NCBI GenBank assembly: GCA_002811645.1
Contig: PDIP01000259.1
Span: 1 to 64,000 of the forward strand
Origin: Corallochytrium limacisporum
Taxonomy: Eukaryota; Opisthokonta
Length of the DNA stretch: 64,000 nt
Direction: 5' to 3'
Shown: positions 28,649 through 39,932 of the stretch, in pieces
Numbering within the stretch: position 1 is the first letter of the stretch
Layout of the letters: each line of letters begins with the position of its first letter
Translations under genes and position numbers: made by a program
The notes under the pieces: model-generated
Databases searched by the model: none
Told to the model about the DNA's origin: nothing
Seen by the model: the letters and a program-made list of their open reading frames with translations, nothing else

Positions 28649-30292
28649 TCACTTCTTCATTTGTGCATCTGGAACCTTTGCGTTCTCGCCGAAGGGGTAG
28701 CTGAGTAACAAGATACCTTCCCGATGAAAGACATCTCGAAGACGGCCATTTACACCCCAGCGGAACACTATCGCACCCGATCCCAGCTCACTCACGTACT
28801 TCCGGCACTGTTTCAGAGTCCGCGCAGTTATGATTTTCTGGTCCGTACCCATGAAATTCTTCGCGTCAATCCAGTTGATGGGAAACGCACAGTTAGACAC
28901 CCGAAGAGGGCTATCAAGCCGGAAATCGGGTGTGATTCGGGCGACCAAGCCATTCTTTCTTGCCTCAACCCTCTGTTGGTTCTCGGTCTTGAATCTAAGG
29001 TTTGGTACTGCGGACAACTCCTTCGAAATAATGCTTTCAAACTGCTGAGCTTGCTTCTGCGTCTCCGATTGGTCCGATCCGGTAACGGAATCAACGAGTT
29101 CTGCCGCTTCTAGTTGCTTCTTTGCGAGTCCATGGCTCGCGTTCGAAGAGTTCGCATGCGGATTTTTCATGAACCTCTTGATGGCATCCTTGCTCCACCC
29201 TTGGTAGGCCCAAATCGTCCTGAGTGCCCCACAGGGTGGTACATCAAAGCGCTTAGCAATTACAGTGATGTGGTCTCCATGTTCGTACGCCTCCGACAAT
29301 TCGGACGCTTTCCGGGTCATTGTTGAGTAGCCAAACATTACCTTCATTTGTAACAGTTGAGCGCGCAGACTAGCGGCTTGATCCTCTGTGTATCCAATAC
29401 CTATCCTCTGCAGTCGGTTCATGATCTGACTCTTGTTTTCAACCTGGCTCCATGTGCAAAAACTGCCTTTCTGCAGCAATATTGGCTTTGCAAGTCCTTC
29501 CCATTCCTGAGGCAAGAAGTCGCATTGGAAGCTAGGTGCCATCACCAGGCTGTCCAGTTCCTCAGCCTTAAGATTATGCTTCGGATTTCCGGATCTGACC
29601 TGGTTTTTTATCCACTTGCCTACTGAACTATGTGGATGATTTCCACGTCTACCTTTGGGTGTAGCGGGTGCAGATGGTGCTGTTTTTGAATTCGGGGATC
29701 CACCTACACTGCTATTACCTGACCGTGGCCCGACCACAATTCCCCTTTCCAACCGACCGGGCAGTCTTGAGTTTCCCAAGCGAGCAGTCAATGGTCGGTC
29801 TGGTATGTCCGTGATTTGCATATGAGTGCCCTGTCTCATTACCGCTGAAACGTTCTTGATAGGCAGGACTTCCTGAAGTCGCTTCTCCATCCGTTTCTCA
29901 TGACGCCTCTCCCTCCGAAGAAACGCCCTTTTCCGCTTTAACTCTCGTGTGTTTGGCGATTCTTCACTGTTCAATCTTCCGGCTAGTTTACCGGGGGGTG
30001 AAGCCGAGCCCACATTTCGTGCCCTTTCAGAGTCTCTATTATTCTTTTCCGTACGAGCCATTGTTGTCAAAGCCTTAATTAAGGCCGCGCGGGTCACACA
30101 GAGATTGGTGTGTCGCCCATGACTATTCTGCTGTTCAACAAACCACGTCAACGACCCAAACAGGGCTCTGGGAATCATATTTTCAGCGCGTTGTAATACA
30201 GTATCAAGGTATGATCCGGATCGGTTGTGCCGTAATTTCGAAATACCTTTCAGTCTCGCATGTAGCATTCCTGGCCGCGTGCCTGTGGCCAT
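28649..30292 (-). CDS. CDIN1/C15orf41-like nuclease with TPD domain
   Basis: A 547-residue protein whose C-terminal third matches CDIN1 (C15orf41), the partner of codanin-1 that is mutated in congenital dyserythropoietic anaemia and carries a PD-(D/E)XK-like fold. The diagnostic blocks are TPDF (about 452-455), INWIDAKNF (about 469-477, giving the D-x-K), the Gln/Asn-rich helix with QCRKYVSELGSGAIVFRWG, and REGILLLSY at the end. The catalytic Asp and Asp-X-Lys residues are intact. Upstream, residues 240-430 hold the helical segments that precede the nuclease in the family. The first 240 residues are basic and low in complexity and have no counterpart in the 281-residue human protein. The annotated start is the first ATG. 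A second ATG at residue 78 (MARTEKN) also has excellent context (acaATGG), so the N-terminus is uncertain. Confidence 0.75.
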   Translation of the reverse strand: MATGTRPGMLHARLKGISKLRHNRSGSYLDTVLQRAENMIPRALFGSLTWFVEQQNSHGRHTNLCVTRAALIKALTTMARTEKNNRDSERARNVGSASPPGKLAGRLNSEESPNTRELKRKRAFLRRERRHEKRMEKRLQEVLPIKNVSAVMRQGTHMQITDIPDRPLTARLGNSRLPGRLERGIVVGPRSGNSSVGGSPNSKTAPSAPATPKGRRGNHPHSSVGKWIKNQVRSGNPKHNLKAEELDSLVMAPSFQCDFLPQEWEGLAKPILLQKGSFCTWSQVENKSQIMNRLQRIGIGYTEDQAASLRAQLLQMKVMFGYSTMTRKASELSEAYEHGDHITVIAKRFDVPPCGALRTIWAYQGWSKDAIKRFMKNPHANSSNASHGLAKKQLEAAELVDSVTGSDQSETQKQAQQFESIISKELSAVPNLRFKTENQQRVEARKNGLVARITPDFRLDSPLRVSNCAFPINWIDAKNFMGTDQKIITARTLKQCRKYVSELGSGAIVFRWGVNGRLRDVFHREGILLLSYPFGENAKVPDAQMKK

Positions 30293-30712
30293 GTCGTGCC
30301 CATTGGGCCAGAGTCGTCGGTGGAGAGACCCGCCATATTTGCGCCTCGAGGCAATGGATCATAGGGAGGAAAGTAAAGGGAGTCCGTTTTCAACTCTGGC
30401 GGGGAACAAGCGGGGAGCTATATGCTTGCCCCTGATCGGTCCCTTGGGGCTACGCGGCAGCTGGGGTAGGCTTGTGAGCTTTTCTATAGTCAAACCAAAT
30501 GGCCTTGTCGACAGAGGAAAGGCGCATTAGAACTTGTTGACTGGATGCGTATTTAAGACGAACACGTACACATAAAGAACTTATCCGAGGTAGTTGGAGA
30601 ACGGAAATTATATGAGCGTTATTGCTGGCATCCGGGTCAGCCGGAACTTATGGCGCCAGGTGTTGCAACATGTGAGTTTGAATAGGATGACATGTTGATC
30701 GCACCTTAAAAT
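30293..30712. other. divergent promoter region CDIN1-like / CSC1
   Basis: A 420-bp gap between two divergent starts. It contains a TATTTAAG box in the CSC1 sense at 30550-30557. A GTGAGT word at 30672-30677 could be a splice donor, but no convincing partner was found before the ATG. No gene is seen. Confidence 0.45.
30550..30557 (+). promoter_or_regulatory. TATA-like box of the CSC1 gene
   Basis: TATTTAAG preceded by gcg, 163 nt upstream of the CSC1 ATG at 30713. It is the same core word as the histone promoters at 33962 and 37994. Confidence 0.4.
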
Positions 30713-33526
30713 ATGGACTACCTCGATGGACAATGGTGGCCCCTAGGGAATGGCAGTGACCCTGGCCATGAGCCAGCCGTTCCCGGGCTGAAGGACAGGC
30801 TTCCGAGCAATATGTCTGCATTCTTTTTATCCCTTGCAATCAACGGGTTCCTTGGACTAACGTTCTTTTGTTCTTATGTGTTCCTCAGAAGGTTATTTCC
30901 AAAAGACGAGTCATTGGTCAACAATGCTCAGAAACGTGTGAAAACATTACTATGGGAGGCATATACAGCTACCGATCAACGCATTATGCGCACCCTTGGA
31001 TTAGATGCGGTCCTCTTTACCCATACAACACGGTCGGCTTTGTGGACTATGATTGTCACAGCAGTAATCTCCATTGTAGTCCTTGTGCCGGTGCACTACT
31101 ATGCAGGTGGTCACCAGCTTGGTCTTAGTGCGTTTTCAATTGTGAACATTCCTAGGAAGGAAAACGACAAGCTCTGGGTGCACGTCTTTCTGTGCTATTT
31201 ACTGACAGGTGCATGGCTTGTGGAGCTTCTGCAGGATTACGGATGGTTTGTGGCCCTGAGGCAGAGATTTCTGGCCCTACCCATTGCGTCCAATGTTTGC
31301 TGCATGATCCGAGATGTGCCGAGGTCTATGCGTGACGAGAGCAATCAGACACTGCTACGGTATTTCCAAGAAGTCTACGGTGAGGAAAAGGTTCTGGACG
31401 TTGTATTTGTCCGTGATACCCGCAACATGAACGAAATTCTCACCGAGTTAAATCGACTGCTCAAGCAGAAGCAGGACATTATTCTGGAGTCTGAGGTGCT
31501 TGGTCGACGTCCGTACACTTGGGTATGGGGATGGGAAGCCAGTCAAGCCGTGCCCTTGGCAGGATGTATTCCGTGGCCACCATGTCGTAAAGCGGATAAG
31601 GAATCTGTGCTCAACCTACGCTTGCAGCGCCTCGACCGAGCACTGCGGGAGGCGGAAGAGGATTTGGACGAAGCTGTGCCGACAAACATTTGCTTTGTAA
31701 TCTTTGCGGATACGCAGGTTACAAATGTAGCACTGCAGTCACTGATTATGCCGTCACCGTTTGGGTTAGACATTGAACGGGCTCCGGAACCCAATGATAT
31801 CATCTGGAGTCGCCTTGTGCGTGGAGAAGGTCCCTTGAAGCGTCGGACGCGGATGTTGGTAACATCCTTCCTGGTCATTTTGCTCGTCCTCTTCTACACT
31901 ATACCTGTGGGATTCATCAGTTCCTTGACTACCGTAACCACCTTGGAGTACTACATGCCCTGGCTCAAGAAAATCCTTGAACAGTATCCACGGATCAGAG
32001 ACATTATGAGTGGTTTCTTACCTACTATCGGTTTGCGTCTGTTCCTGGCTCTGTTACCAGCCATTGGCGAAGGCTTTGCGTTCTTACGATTCCTAGTCAC
32101 ACGAACACAGGTGGAAGATTTTACCTATGCCATGGTTTACATTTTCACCATCTTCAATGTAATCATTGTATTCAGTTTCTCTGGTGCTATCCTGACAGAG
32201 CTTCAACACATTATTGAGAAACCGAAGCATGCACTGGATATCCTGGGCGAGACGCTGCCATACCAAAGCACCTTCTTCATTATGTATGTGCTACTGCTAG
32301 CCATCACGACCATACCACTGCGCCTGCTGCAGATCGGGCACCTCTTCATGTGCTTCTGGGAGTGGTTCACAAAGAAAATGGATTGCGTCTTCAACAACTA
32401 TTCTCACCGTCGGTCCTCGATTATTGGGGAAGATTCTGAAGAATATGTCAGCGGACATCCGTATGCAAGGGAAGAGAGGCAGACCATCGACACTGTATGC
32501 GAGTCGCAGATTGGCGAATTATTTGCCGAGCATTCCTTGGTCATGACCATCTGCTACGTGTATGCTATCCTATCACCACTTTTAGTACCGTTTGTATGTA
32601 TCTATCTGGCCATTGCACTGCACTTCGGGAAGTTCATGTCCTTGTTCCAGTGGCAGGCTGTGTATATCACAAACGGCAATTCGTACCCTGCCATCTTTGA
32701 TCGTCGCATTGGTGGGATTGTACTGGGGCAGATGACCTTGGCTGGGGTTCTCTTCCTCAAGCGCAATGCTATGGCCGCTTTAGCCGTCCTTCCGCTTATT
32801 ATCATGACTCTGGTGTTCCAAAACCGGGTTAGTGGGCGCTATCGTGGGTTGGCCAACTACCTTGCTCTGCAGCGAAACCAGCGTCGGAACACTTTACTAC
32901 AGCTCCCCATCACGTCAGCGCTCACAGAAGACGGCGTCGAGGAAGAGAGCGGAGAGCAGACGCCACTATTGAGTGGTAACCACATGGGTACCAACCATGG
33001 CACGAATTACCGACGTCCCACTCGCGAAAGCGGTGGGGCTCCCATGGAGCAATTGCCACCGTGGATGCGTTTCCGTCGGCAGTACCGTGAAGGATCGCGC
33101 ACTGTGGGCCGTGGCAGTGATTCCTATACTGACGAAGAGACATTGCAGGCGCGGTCAACAGATGAATCTGCGGTTGAGGGCGTGACAGAGGATCTCGAGT
33201 CATTGAATCTGCCTCGGAATGTTGAGATCAACTCAGTGTCAGAGTTCTGGTTTCGCTATGCTGGTGGTGAGTAAAATAAAACTCTTAGTCGAAGATTACT
33301 GCCGAAAGGAAAGATATGCACAATGTATTTTATGTTATGTATAGGAAAGGAAAACATTGGGAAACAAGGAAAGGCTTCTGCACTCACCTCCTCCTCGATA
33401 ACCACATTAAAGTGTCAAGACGAGTCCATGTCCAACATGGACATGGTGGTAACCGACCACGACCATGCTTCAAGCAGCTTGAAGCATCCAGAGGAAAAAA
33501 AAAGTTGGTGGTTTTTTGTTAAATGA
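30713..33526 (+). CDS. CSC1/TMEM63-like osmosensitive cation channel (two exons)
   Basis: A member of the OSCA/CSC1/TMEM63 family of stretch- or osmotically gated cation channels. The N-terminal helix block MSAFFLSLAINGFLGLTFFCSYVFLRRLF (abbreviated here to its core) is typical. The cytosolic segment includes RDTRNMNEILTELNRLL and CFVIFADTQVTNVALQ. The RSN1-7TM part has PNDIIWSRL and then ten or so helices (VGFISSLTTVTTLEYY, FSGAILTELQHII). I join 30713-33266 with 33345-33526, giving 911 residues. The unspliced frame would stop at 33272-33274 inside GTGAGTAA, a strong donor. After removal of 78 nt the phase-1 junction continues in frame for another 60 codons, ending SWWFFVK. The spliced stop lies only 33 bp from the stop of H4. 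Splicing is inferred. Confidence 0.85.
33267..33344 (+). other. intron within the CSC1-like gene
   Basis: A GTGAGT donor at 33267-33272 and an acceptor ttatgtatag ending at 33344 define a 78-nt phase-1 intron. The frame after the acceptor is open for 60 codons, is rich in Ser/Lys/Asp and terminates just before the H4 3' end. The donor itself contains the in-frame TAA that ends the unspliced frame. Confidence 0.65.
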
Positions 33527-33559
33527 ACAAGATGTTTACCAATAGAATGGGCAAACAGC

Positions 33560-33877
<318 letters not shown>

Positions 33878-33961
33878 TTATTTGTTAAGTTGACTGAGTG
33901 AAGTAACTTGAACTTAAAACTTCTTGGCAACCTTCACCTTCGTAGAGATCCCTAGAAACCC

Positions 33962-33968
33962 TTAAATA
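33962..33968 (-). promoter_or_regulatory. TATA-like box of histone H4
   Basis: TATTTAA preceded by GG in the H4 sense, beginning 97 nt upstream of the ATG. The H2B gene has the same word 95 nt upstream of its ATG. Confidence 0.6.
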
Positions 33969-36563
33969 CCTCTAGATGCACCCTTCGTATTTTTGACCCT
34001 TGAACCCTTAACAACTGTTCAAAGTTCTCAGTTGGACGTGAACAGAAACCATTTCTCTTTTCTCTACAATATTTCGCGGACTTTGTTCACTCCACCACAT
34101 CTGCTTACAGTCCCTTGCCCTTTTTGCGCGCCGAAATACGGGCCCAAGTGCACAGGTTCGTTGTCGCCGACAACGATAGCGCCAAGGTCACGGTCCCTGG
34201 AACTGAGTCCCCCCTCCCCCCCAAATTGCTGGCACACGAAGTCTGGGCTTCCCGGCACATCCGTACAAGGCCGGCACAGGCCGGGAGGTTAGAAGGTATC
34301 TGATTTGATGAATTTAATAGTGAATATATGAAGACATTTCCAACAGTTTGGTTCTTTTATTCGCTACCCTGGTGGCTTTGCCACGGCTCCGCAATCGGAC
34401 GTCGATAGGGACGATCGGGGTCAATGCTATCCCTTTCCCCCTCACTCCGATTTCGTTCCTGAGTTGAAGGGGAGGACGAAAGACAACGCGAAATGTGTAG
34501 TACATTTAATATAGTCTCCGGACCCGGTGCTAAATTGGTCGTTCAGACCGCCGTTTTGGGATCGAAAGTCCGCGGAATATACCTGGCTCAGTCTCGTCAA
34601 GCCGTCCACCTTCGATTTGCGGTGGCCCGACGATGCCGTTAACATGCAGACGGAACGTGGTTTTTCTTGTGCTGTGGTCAGCATGTTACAGGTAAATGTA
34701 CCGGATCCATGGGTGCCTTAGAATTTTATTCTAGCATTCCATTTCCCTCTATTTCAAGGGTCTCCTTCTAGCATCCACACTGCGTCTTCCTATCTCTCCA
34801 AATGAAGTCTGGCCTGCATGTTGATGTATCGAGAAACAGGCTTACACAGTACTGAGTCGCCAGGATTTGTTTCTGTTTGTCCCATTTCTTCCCTTGCCTA
34901 CTTCTCCCAATTTAGAGTGTGTTGCCAACGTACCAGACACTCGGACCTGACCCCGACTCTGATATCGATAGGTCCTCCACCCGCATCCACACCACATTTC
35001 ACTAGTAAACATGTGTCTATAATGCGAGTAAAGGGTACACATCCACAAGATACGTCAAAGTAAGACTGTTCGAAAGAATCCATGATGTTACAAGCCTTGG
35101 TGCACCATATTTCGTTTCAAGCCAATGGCGGTGGCGCCCAAAAAAATGGAGAACCAAATAGTTCCGCAGAATATTTTCTCTTGCCAATGCGCGCGAGATA
35201 GCCTTATACCCATAGCTAATCATAGCGAGTTTGTCCTTTCGATCCGATATTTCGAGTCCCTGCCAAACGGTTTGCTGCTCAGCTGTATTTCCTGTCATTG
35301 TGCGGAGGGAAGGATGGATGTCCTATTGATCAGTAAAGAATTTTTGCCGTCTGTTGCGATGCGTTCGTTGTGGGCATGCACAAGGTGCCTGAAGGCTCCG
35401 TTCTGTGGTAATTGTTGAGGATGGCGACAAGATATTTCTCATTCGCTTCCTTAAGTATCTTATGCATAGGTCCTCAAACTCTATATCTGGAAATTTCCAT
35501 AATATGTGTATGGCAGTAGACAGCGAAGTCATGGCAAGTTGGTTGTCGCAGGAAGGGATCAAGTTCGTGTCGTTACCAACCTGAGGGGCAACACCGGACT
35601 CTTCCATCCACAGGGGAAACCCGTTGCCTCTTTGAATTGCACAGCCATCCTATAAACTTCAAAAGTGAATGCAAGTGCTTAATGAGCTATGATGTTCTTA
35701 TGGGTAAAGAATCAAGGTAAAACTTGTGGCGGAGGTCGGGGAGTCACCGCGATATCTTCATTGTTGCTGAGCTTTCTGGGATAGAAGGTCACCCTTTAAC
35801 ACGGAATGTGAAAGACAAGCATCACAGTAGGATGGTATCGGAACACATCATCTCCAGGAAGGACCAAACGGCTATAATATTTGTACGGGTTCTGAAGGTA
35901 AACCAATCTTTGGAGATTAAATTCTTGATGACAGGATCACGGACCCTTGAAATGGAGCTCCAAAAAAAAGAAAGCTCACATCACACTGACGATGCCAAGG
36001 ACTAGCGGGCAGAAAAAAAGTTGTTTACATGCCGAAGCCGCTGTCGCAATCCCGTGGAATTGAGAGCCCTTGTGCATGTCCATAGTTAAAGAACTGAGTT
36101 CTCAGATCAAGTGAAAATGAGGAACGGGAAAAAGGAACCCCCTTTACCTTTCTCCATCTGGACTTGCTGAATTAGGCCGGGGATGGGGAACGCCAGTGGA
36201 CTGTTCGAACTTACAGAGAAAGCGAGGGGCCCGGTGAAGCGGTGGTAACGTCGTCATGCGGGTCCTGATTCCGGACATTTGTTGAACGATGCGTATGTAT
36301 AGTACACGAACTCGAACGAAGAAAGCACCCTTTTCTTGCAGAATACCATCAACCATAAAAGATCTGAAAAACCACGCAACGACGTTGTTGGCACAAATAT
36401 AACACAGCAATGATCCAGAAAGTCAAATCCCGGCTGAGAGAAGAGCATCCTCTTGCTGTCTCCAATCTCGAGACATTGAGAAAAGTTAAGCATGTGGGAG
36501 AACTCATTGAGCGTACGTTATACATTCACTATATTTTTCGTCCAAGTTTCTCATCGCCTAGGT

Positions 36564-36621
36564 ATCCCGAGAGTGTTGGGGTTATCCTAGATCTCGGGAT
36601 TAAGGTCCCCCACTTAGGGGG
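36564..36621. other. two adjacent hairpins
   Basis: atcccgaga (36564-36572) pairs perfectly with tctcgggat (36592-36600), leaving a 19-nt loop. It is followed by ccccc (36607-36611) and ggggg (36617-36621) with a 5-nt loop. No known RNA family is recognised. Confidence 0.3.
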
Positions 36622-37993
36622 CGGTAGGCTTTCCAAATTTCGTGTTGTTCTCTGGAACACATCATTAAATGAATTCATTGGATGCATTTTGTCCCTGCCG
36701 TGACTACCATTTGTCATGTGTCTGATACCTCACAAACTTGGCATGATCATGTTGATTATTGCAAAAGTATGGCTGTGTGGATGTTCAACATGTACATCAT
36801 CTGCTTTCCATTGCATGCGTCCGTCCTTGCGCTCTCTCGATGGCAAATGGCATGCATAGGGGGCCACTATCAAAATAAAAGGGCGAGCAAGAAATGCGTC
36901 ATCGACACTAACGGCTGCAGAGAAGCCTGAGCATTGGCGCAACAGGCAACCCACACCGCAAACTCTACCACGTAGCCTCTTTACCAGTCCAGTTCTGTGA
37001 ACAGACAACAGATAGATGATGTTGCCAATCTGAGTAGAGGTAATCAGGAAAATGGTAGAGGGATTTCTGTGACCAGGAAATTATTGTCGCTATTCCATAT
37101 ACAAGTCTGCCACTGTAGTATCCGTTTCGATCCTTCCCCATGATCAAGGTCCTTTCTCCGCCGTTTATCTTCCGGCTGCAGAGGATGCCTGCTCGATGTA
37201 CAGACGTGATTTTCAAATCGCATGAAAGTGCCCATTCCCTGGTATTCTGTGGTATTCAGAGCCTTATCCGCGAATTGTTGTTGTTGTTGCTTGCAGGTGA
37301 CACCATGCAAGTGGTCAGTGCTTTCAATGCCGAATCCAAGCCCCACCGCACCGAATGTCCGCGTCTGGTACATTCACTACTACAGTAGTTCACTATCCAG
37401 GCAATCCGAAATATTTCTCCTCAGCTTGCATGTTCGCGCCGTATTTTGGCGCCCAGAGTTTTTGATTCACTAAATATATTCAATTTCGACCTTTCGATCC
37501 AAAATTTGCCACGAATTCCGTCCCTTTTGCCAGACGACGAAACTGCGCGCAACCAACAATGTACCGGTGGAAAATATTTGAGAACAGTGCGGACTGCTTT
37601 GTCCGCTCATGAGCTTGTTTAGAATCGACGCTCTGGAAAGTTGATAAATTATGTACTAGAAACTGACCAATCTGAACAAATGGAGGGGTAGCCAGCGAGG
37701 TGGGAGGGCTTGCGAGTGTCTCGAAGCCGGAGGAAACTGGAAGGGGTCGTGGGTGAGCGGACTTGGAGGACGGGGTTGCAAAGGTGACACCGCAATGAGC
37801 TTGAACCCGCCAACATCATTGCCCGGCTCCTGTGGCGGACTTTTGCGAGTCACGGCAGCGAGACCTCAGTTGTCCCCTTGGCGCCAAAGACGAGGGAAAA
37901 ATTGGACATTGGACCCTCGATGACAATAGTGCAAACCCCCAAGAGGCGCGTACGATACAATGGGGTTGATTCTAGTGGATGTGCATCTCTGGG

Positions 37994-38003
37994 TATTTAA
38001 ATA
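37994..38003 (+). promoter_or_regulatory. TATA-like box of histone H2B
   Basis: TATTTAAATA preceded by GGG, 95 nt upstream of the H2B ATG. It is nearly the same spacing and word as for H4. Confidence 0.6.
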
Positions 38004-38088
38004 GATCTACGTTCCCTACTGTCGTAGCGTCGCCGTGATAGATCAGACACTTGATATCTCATATCCAGTTCAACTTAAATCATTCATC

Positions 38089-38457
38089 ATGCCTCCAGTT
38101 GCATCCAAGAAGGGCGAGAAGAAGGCCGCCGGCAAGAAGGGCGGAGACAAGGGCGGTAAGCGCAAGAAGGCCCGCAAGGAGTCTTACTCCATCTACATCT
38201 ACAAGGTTCTGAAGCAGGTCCACCCCGACACTGGTATCTCCAACAAGGCTATGCTTATCATGAACTCCTTCGTTTCTGACATCTTCGAGCGCGTCGCCAA
38301 CGAGGCTTCTCGTCTTGCCAAATACAACAAGAAGTCCACCATCACCTCCCGGGAGATTCAGACTGCTGTCCGTCTGCTTCTGCCTGGTGAGCTGGCCAAG
38401 CATGCCGTCTCTGAGGGTACCAAGGCCGTCACCAAGTACACCTCCTCCAAGAACTAA
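38089..38457 (+). CDS. Histone H2B
   Basis: A 122-residue core histone H2B. A Lys-rich N-terminal tail is followed by the canonical fold: [21 protein letters not shown], a long central helix [35 protein letters not shown] and the C-terminal helix [15 protein letters not shown] with the ubiquitylatable Lys. The frame extends upstream to a GTG, but the ATG at 38089 (catcATGcc) starts exactly where H2B begins. There are no introns. No histone stem-loop is visible after the stop. It faces the PEBP gene. Confidence 0.98.
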   Translation: MPPVASKKGEKKAAGKKGGDKGGKRKKARKESYSIYIYKVLKQVHPDTGISNKAMLIMNSFVSDIFERVANEASRLAKYNKKSTITSREIQTAVRLLLPGELAKHAVSEGTKAVTKYTSSKN

Positions 38458-38762
38458 ACAGCCTGCCCGTTATCAATATTTCGGTGAGATGACTGTGGTC
38501 TAAAACAGTTCAACGAGGTGTGTATTTGTCATTGACATTTTCATCAATTCCATGCCCATGACTTCCATCACTTCTAGTGAGTCTCATTGCACATGATTTC
38601 CACACCCAACTTTTTTTTTCTTTTTTTTTTGGCTTTTTTTTTCACCTGGCCAAGCAAATTCGAACTACAATACACCGCTAGTTGTACGAGTGCCATGACC
38701 ACCGTGGCATTTGGCCCCTCGTGGGTATAAAGTGAACATCATGTTATCATGTTTATTCCTAA
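38458..38762. other. 3' intergenic H2B / PEBP
   Basis: A 305-bp convergent gap with a long T tract (about 38610-38642). An AATAAA signal on the minus strand (38752-38757) lies a few bases past the PEBP stop. No gene is present. Confidence 0.5.
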
Positions 38763-39605
38763 CTAAACAATGGAAACTAATAGCCAGATCACTAGAGCAG
38801 CCGCGGCGAGAATGGTGGCTCCTAGCATATACCACCTCAATGGTCCGCAGCAAGAGCACAACAATAATGTACTGACCAGGCACGCCCTGCTCCCATCGTA
38901 TTTAGCCCTAAAGAATTGACCACCAATCGGTCCATGTAGGTTGTTGCGAGCCATGAAGGCCTGAACTTTGAATCCGAACCTGCCTTTAGTGACCTGCTCC
39001 GGCTGAATGAACTCTTCTTGGCGGAATGTGAAGAAACAGTAGCGATGTGCTCCCGTACGGGCAGGTGGGATCGGTGGATGCCAAGACACCACAGTGGTGC
39101 CATCAGGGACAGAGCTTCCTGGAATGTTTACCACACACCAGTGCAGCACTGGAGGCCGCAATGCTGCGTCCGGATCAAATGCTATCAGGGTGTGGAGTCG
39201 GTGCCCCTCGCCTAGATCACTCGACTCTCCTTCTAGTCTTCGCTGACTGGCCTCTGTATCAAACTCAAGATCGACCTGTGGTGTCTCATAGGCCTCTGCG
39301 GGGGTTACCATCTCTCCAGTATACAGTACCTTTTCCAGTACGGCTGGAAAATGCAAAGTTATGGCACATTGATGATCAATACTAGGCACTACGTCAGGTA
39401 CGAGATTTCGGTCCAATCTCTCGAATGTAAATTGAGAAAAGGTGGATCTAAGAGTCAAAATCGCACCCCGCAGATTTGCTCCGTATTGGCTCTGCGGCGC
39501 CATGAACTGATGAATATATGCGGACAACCCGGAACGGTCCGTCTCATTTTCATCTGAGTCGAGACCCAAAAGGCGCTCCCTAGGTGAGTCCACCTGGCTG
39601 GACAT
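38763..39605 (-). CDS. PEBP-family protein with C-terminal membrane anchor
   Basis: A 280-residue protein of the phosphatidylethanolamine-binding/RKIP family, whose members bind anionic ligands and often modulate kinases. The two family signatures are present: FDPDA at 143-147 followed by LHWCVVNIPG (154-163, ligand-site His155), and PPARTGAHRYCFFTF (180-194). Beyond the fold, residues 242-253 are unusually rich in cysteine (CLVSTLLLCSCC). The last 22 residues form a hydrophobic helix (LGATILAAAALVIWLLVSIV) reaching the C-terminus, the arrangement of a tail-anchored protein. The N-terminus is hydrophilic and has no signal peptide, so the PEBP domain should face the cytosol. Soluble PEBPs are about 185-220 residues. 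The start is the first ATG. Confidence 0.8.
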   Translation of the reverse strand: MSSQVDSPRERLLGLDSDENETDRSGLSAYIHQFMAPQSQYGANLRGAILTLRSTFSQFTFERLDRNLVPDVVPSIDHQCAITLHFPAVLEKVLYTGEMVTPAEAYETPQVDLEFDTEASQRRLEGESSDLGEGHRLHTLIAFDPDAALRPPVLHWCVVNIPGSSVPDGTTVVSWHPPIPPARTGAHRYCFFTFRQEEFIQPEQVTKGRFGFKVQAFMARNNLHGPIGGQFFRAKYDGSRACLVSTLLLCSCCGPLRWYMLGATILAAAALVIWLLVSIV

Positions 39606-39932
39606 TGTGACTACAGGCGGTCTTGACTACGAAATGTGCTAAATTACGGCCGGCAGTCTACATTTTTGAGACCATGAATAAAATTGTAGCTATCTACCCT
39701 TACATGTCTCGTTGTTTGACAACTTTTCCGGAGGATTAGTCTGTGGTAATGTGTGTGAGTGGTCACGTAATATTGTCGTCACAGAGATTCCATCACACTT
39801 CATATAGCACTAATTTGAGCACAGATAGCTGGTGATCAGGCCAGTACACATAGCATAAACGCGTACTTGTGTAGAGCATATAAGTAGAATTCACCCCGAA
39901 GAAGGTGCCACAAGCAACTTTATAATTTCCCA

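Noticed and set aside
35017-35298. 93-codon minus-strand ORF in the H4-H2B gap
   Set aside because: It has an ATG and two hydrophobic stretches, but no homology or promoter that I can identify. It is kept only as a note on the gap.
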